Assembly: GCF_018449515.1 (NCBI RefSeq)
Contig: NZ_JAAVUQ010000017.1
Coordinates: 107,255 to 171,254, forward strand
From: Caballeronia sp. dw_19
Lineage (GTDB): Bacteria > Pseudomonadota > Gammaproteobacteria > Burkholderiales > Burkholderiaceae
Direction of reading: 5' to 3'
Length of the DNA stretch: 64,000 bases
Every line of letters starts with the position of its first letter. Position 1 is the first letter of the stretch. Position numbers and translations under genes: made by a program. This document shows, in pieces, positions 61,139 to 64,000 of this stretch. The notes beneath the pieces are model-generated. The model saw only the letters and a list, made by a program, of their open reading frames with translations, was not told the DNA's origin and ran no database searches.

Positions 61139-61817
61139 GTGGGGAGAAGATTTCCAGGATGCGCCAGCCGCGGGCTTGCGCATGCGCGCGCAAGGTGTCG
61201 TCGGGATTGGTCGCGATCGGGTCGGTGACTTTCTCGAGTAGAGGAATGTCGTTGTGCGAGTCGCTGTAGAAGTAGCTGTGTTCGAAGTCGTTCAGGCTTT
61301 TTCCCAAGGACGCGAGCCACGCTTCGGTGCGCACGATCTTGCCCTCGCGATAGCTCGGCGTGCCCGTTGCGCGGCCGGTCAGCTCGCCGTTGGGGATATT
61401 GTCGACCGTTTCGACCTCGCACGCGATCAACGCTTCAATCCCGAACGCCCGGCCGATCGGCGCCGTGATGAACGCGTTCGTGGCGGTGACGAGGCAGCAG
61501 AGATCGCCGGCTTGCTGGTGCTTGCGCACGAGTTCCAATGCCGCCGGAGCGATGGCCGGCGTGATGATTTCGCGCATGAATTGCGCGTGCCAGTCGTCCA
61601 GTTGAGCGCGCGGGTGCTGGGCGAGCGGTGAAAGCTGGGCGTTGAGGTACGCGTGGATATCGAGCGTGCCGGCTTTGTAGTCTTCGTAGAACGCGTCGTT
61701 TTGCTTCGCGAACTTCTCTGCGTCGACAATGCCGAGTTTCGCCATGAAGCGGCCCCATTCGTGGTCGCTGTCCGTCGGGATGAGAGTGTGATCGAGATCA
61801 AAAAGGGCTAGGTTCAT
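61131..61817 (-). CDS. HAD-IB family phosphatase (SerB-like)
   Basis: This 228-residue protein begins with motif I of the HAD superfamily (MNLALFDLDHTLIPTDSD; Asp7 nucleophile, Asp9 acid) and has SLVTATN-type motif II (CCLVTATNAF) and motif IV YFYSDSHNDIPLLE. It is a small-molecule phosphatase of the subfamily IB; substrates of close relatives include phosphoserine-like compounds, but I cannot name this one. It overlaps pcnB by eight bases and follows hda. Confidence 0.9.
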   Translation of the reverse strand: MNLALFDLDHTLIPTDSDHEWGRFMAKLGIVDAEKFAKQNDAFYEDYKAGTLDIHAYLNAQLSPLAQHPRAQLDDWHAQFMREIITPAIAPAALELVRKHQQAGDLCCLVTATNAFITAPIGRAFGIEALIACEVETVDNIPNGELTGRATGTPSYREGKIVRTEAWLASLGKSLNDFEHSYFYSDSHNDIPLLEKVTDPIATNPDDTLRAHAQARGWRILEIFSPRD

Positions 61818-61893
61818 GGGAGCGCATTTTACTTGAAGCGGGTGGAAGCGTTCGCTGGCTGCTCGCGGCGCGGTGATGGGCTTGAAATCGGGC

Positions 61894-62613
61894 CTAAAAA
61901 AGCTCGGTCTGCGGACGGGGCGCGTTGTCTTCTTTTGCGGCGAGCATCGTGCGTAATAAGGGCAGAGTCACGGCGCGCTTTTGTTCCAGCGAAAAGCGGT
62001 CGAGTTCATCGAGCAAGGTCATGAGACTTGGCATGTCGCGGCGAAAATGCGTGAGCAGGTAGGCGGGGACGTCGTCGGCGAGCGCAATGCCGCGCTCGCG
62101 CGCCGCGTGTTTCAGCGCGCTGGCTTTGCTTTCGTCGGAGAGGGGCGTGAGCTGGAATACGAGTCCCCAGCCGAGGCGCGTGCGCAAATCTTCTCTCACC
62201 GATAACCCCAGCGGCGCCACATTGCCCGTTGCCACCAGCGCGCTGGCCGGATGCGCGCGCACCTCGTTGAACAGGTTGAAGAGCGCGATTTGCTGGGCGC
62301 CGGAAAGCTGCTCGCAGTCGTCGATGGCGTAAATGCTCGCCGTGGGGTCGAAGGTGAACGCGGCCAGCGGCGCTTGCGGGCTCAGAAAGCGCGCCCGCCC
62401 GTTCGCTTCGTGCACCAGCGCCTGCAGCAGATGGCTGCGCCCGCTGCCGGCTTCGCCCCAGACGTAGAAGGTCCGGTCGGCTACGGGGCCGGCTGCGAGC
62501 GCACCGTCGAGTTCGCGCAGACGGGTCACCAGTTCGTGGTTGCCGGCGGCGAAAAAATTATCGAAGGTGGCGAGCGGCGGCGTGCCGAGATCGAGCGTCA
62601 GTTGGCGTTGCAC
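61894..62613 (-). CDS. hda: DnaA inactivator Hda
   Basis: This 239-residue DnaA-like ATPase lacks the DNA-binding domain of DnaA. Its N terminus has the sliding-clamp motif QLTLDL (residues 4-9). Walker A is GEAGSGRSH and the Walker B region AIDDCEQLSG. Hda with the clamp stimulates ATP hydrolysis on DnaA to stop reinitiation. I chose the GTG at 62613; a TTG two codons earlier is also possible, with a closer GGAA. It is divergent from purM. Confidence 0.91.
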   Translation of the reverse strand: MQRQLTLDLGTPPLATFDNFFAAGNHELVTRLRELDGALAAGPVADRTFYVWGEAGSGRSHLLQALVHEANGRARFLSPQAPLAAFTFDPTASIYAIDDCEQLSGAQQIALFNLFNEVRAHPASALVATGNVAPLGLSVREDLRTRLGWGLVFQLTPLSDESKASALKHAARERGIALADDVPAYLLTHFRRDMPSLMTLLDELDRFSLEQKRAVTLPLLRTMLAAKEDNAPRPQTELF

Positions 62614-62852
62614 GGGCAATCGGTTCCGTCAGGGCGTATCTTGAAAAGCGGCGCGCTCAGCTTAGCCGATGCCCGGTTTATGCCGTGGCGAAAGGCGTTG
62701 AGCGCAGGGTCGAGTTTCCAGCCGGATGGGCGCGAGTCTCGAAAAGGGTTTGCTGCGGTCTTTCGGAGTCAGGGCCGCGAACTGCGAGAAATCCGGCTGG
62801 GCGGCTGGCATCGGTTAAAATCTCATTTTACCGACCTTCTCGCCGATCCCCC

Positions 62853-63908
62853 ATGAATCAACCGAAATCCGCCTCAGACGCCCAAGGTTTGTCCTATCGC
62901 GACGCGGGCGTGGACATCGATGCCGGCGACGCGCTTGTCGACCGGATCAAGCCCTTTGCCAAGAAAACCATGCGCGACGGCGTGTTGGGGGGAATTGGCG
63001 GATTCGGCGCACTGTTTGAAGTACCTAAACGATACAAAGAGCCGGTGCTGGTATCCGGCACGGACGGCGTGGGTACGAAGCTGCGGCTGGCCTTTCAATT
63101 GAACAAGCATGACACGGTTGGCCAGGATCTGGTTGCCATGAGCGTCAACGACATCCTGGTGCAGGGTGCTGAGCCGTTGTTTTTCCTCGATTATTTCGCT
63201 TGCGGAAAGCTGGACGTGGATACGGCGGCGACCGTGGTGCAGGGAATTGCGCAGGGTTGCGAGTTGGCCGGGTGTGCGTTGATTGGTGGTGAGACCGCTG
63301 AAATGCCGGGCATGTATCCGGATGGTGAGTACGATCTGGCCGGATTTGCGGTGGGCGCGGTTGAGAAGAGCAAGATTATCGATGGCTCGACCATTCAGCC
63401 TGGCGACGTCGTGTTGGGTCTTTCTTCTTCTGGGATCCATTCAAATGGGTATTCGTTGGTGCGCAAGATTATTGAGCGTGCGCAGCCTGATCTGAATGCT
63501 GATTTCGATGGCCGTTCGCTTGCTGATGCGTTGATGGCGCCGACGCATATTTACGTGAAGCCGTTGTTGTCGTTGATGTCGCAGATGGCTGTGAAGGGTA
63601 TGGCGCATATCACCGGCGGTGGGCTGGTTGAGAATATTCCGCGGGTTCTGCGCGAGGGCTTGACGGTTGAGTTGGATCATCGGGCGTGGCCGTTGCCGCC
63701 GTTGTTTTCGTGGCTGCAGAAGCATGGCGGTGTGGCTGATGCCGAGATGCATCGGGTGTTTAACTGCGGAATCGGAATGGTCGTTGTGGTCGATGCTGCG
63801 GACGCTGAAGCCGCTACGGGGCTTTTGTCGGCTGCGGGTGAGCAGGTTTGGTCGATCGGTGTAGTGCGGGAATCGCTTGCCGGGGAAGCTCAGACTGTCG
63901 TGGTGTAG
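62853..63908 (+). CDS. purM: Phosphoribosylformylglycinamidine cyclo-ligase
   Basis: This 351-residue enzyme closes the imidazole ring in purine synthesis (AIR synthetase). Signatures are LSYRDAGVDIDAGDALVDRI, LVSGTDGVGTKLRLAF, DILVQGAEPLFFLDYFACG and ALIGGETAEMPGMYPDGEYD. The ATG at 62853 begins with the family N terminus; an upstream in-frame extension is non-conserved. One base after its stop the end of repeat copy D begins. Confidence 0.97.
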   Translation: MNQPKSASDAQGLSYRDAGVDIDAGDALVDRIKPFAKKTMRDGVLGGIGGFGALFEVPKRYKEPVLVSGTDGVGTKLRLAFQLNKHDTVGQDLVAMSVNDILVQGAEPLFFLDYFACGKLDVDTAATVVQGIAQGCELAGCALIGGETAEMPGMYPDGEYDLAGFAVGAVEKSKIIDGSTIQPGDVVLGLSSSGIHSNGYSLVRKIIERAQPDLNADFDGRSLADALMAPTHIYVKPLLSLMSQMAVKGMAHITGGGLVENIPRVLREGLTVELDHRAWPLPPLFSWLQKHGGVADAEMHRVFNCGIGMVVVVDAADAEAATGLLSAAGEQVWSIGVVRESLAGEAQTVVV

Positions 63909-63909
63909 A

Positions 63910-64000
63910 TTTTCGTTCGCACTCGGTTGGGATTTGGGGGCGGGTTGCTAGGTTCCGGGGTTAGCGGTCGGGGTCTATGCCGGGGTGGTGCTTTCGGCGG
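63910..64000 (-). repeat. Modular intergenic repeat, copy D, cut by the window edge
   Basis: TTTTCGTTCGCAC (63910-63922), then a G-rich tail with TTAGCGGTCGGGGT and GCTTTCGGCG, repeats the tail of copy B in the same orientation. It begins one base after the purM stop codon. The central module would lie beyond 64000. Confidence 0.8.

Overview
This 64-kb window looks like core chromosome of a high-GC betaproteobacterium of the Burkholderiaceae, most likely Paraburkholderia or Caballeronia. Support comes from gene order that I recognise from that group (queA-tgt-yajC-secD-secF; recN and nadK divergent from hrcA-hemH; grpE-thioredoxin-dnaK-dnaJ; folK-dNK-panB; hda-HAD-pcnB), from the GC-rich third codon positions, and from long intergenic repeats of a type I associate with those genera. 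I see no rRNA, tRNA, prophage, integrase, insertion sequence or CRISPR array.

Layout. 1-1902 (minus): a pqi intermembrane transport operon, cut by the window edge. 2299-4210 (plus): cytochrome b561 and two YceI proteins. 4211-6481: a small accessory patch with three copies of a 54-bp-period hairpin repeat, an MFS transporter broken by one stop and two frameshifts, and a brnTA toxin-antitoxin pair. 6691-12783 (minus): secF, secD, yajC, tgt, queA. 13154-20908 (plus): recG, a repeat element, oxyR, katA, a small membrane protein, dps and ubiA, so a peroxide-defence block sits in the middle. 21249-22883: an Ig-like repeat surface protein. 23016-30204 (minus): proC, yggS, glcF, glcE, glcD and a second FAD-linked oxidase. 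30398-32285 (plus): a cobalamin adenosyltransferase and the NO dioxygenase hmp. 32351-40549 (minus): aroG, tldD, a nitrilase-family amidase and yhdP. 40756-43551: glnE. 43552-44727: two inverted repeat elements. 44728-47293 (minus): recN, nadK. 47515-57262 (plus): hrcA, hemH, an S4-domain protein, grpE, a thioredoxin-like protein, dnaK, dnaJ and a pabB-pabC fusion. 57285-62613 (minus): panB, dNK, folK, pcnB, a HAD phosphatase, hda. 62853-63908: purM, followed by the start of another repeat element.

The most interesting structure is in front of aroG (DAHP synthase, first step of aromatic amino acid synthesis). A good promoter is followed by a 21-codon leader reading F-Y-F-Y-F-F-W, by three mutually exclusive pairings (1:2, 2:3 and 3:4), and by a perfect 11-bp terminator stem with eight U residues. 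Every part of a classical ribosome-stalling attenuator can be read directly from the sequence.

Other points worth a look: a hairpin repeat found upstream of the broken transporter and again between queA and tgt, with compensating base changes in both stems; a modular 0.4-0.6 kb intergenic repeat present four times, three of them with the same end almost touching a stop codon; a perfect 20-3-20 palindrome over the NsrR-like operator and ribosome binding site of hmp; and three small ORFs below usual annotation cut-offs (upstream of katA, upstream of aroG, and antisense to the end of the S4-domain gene).
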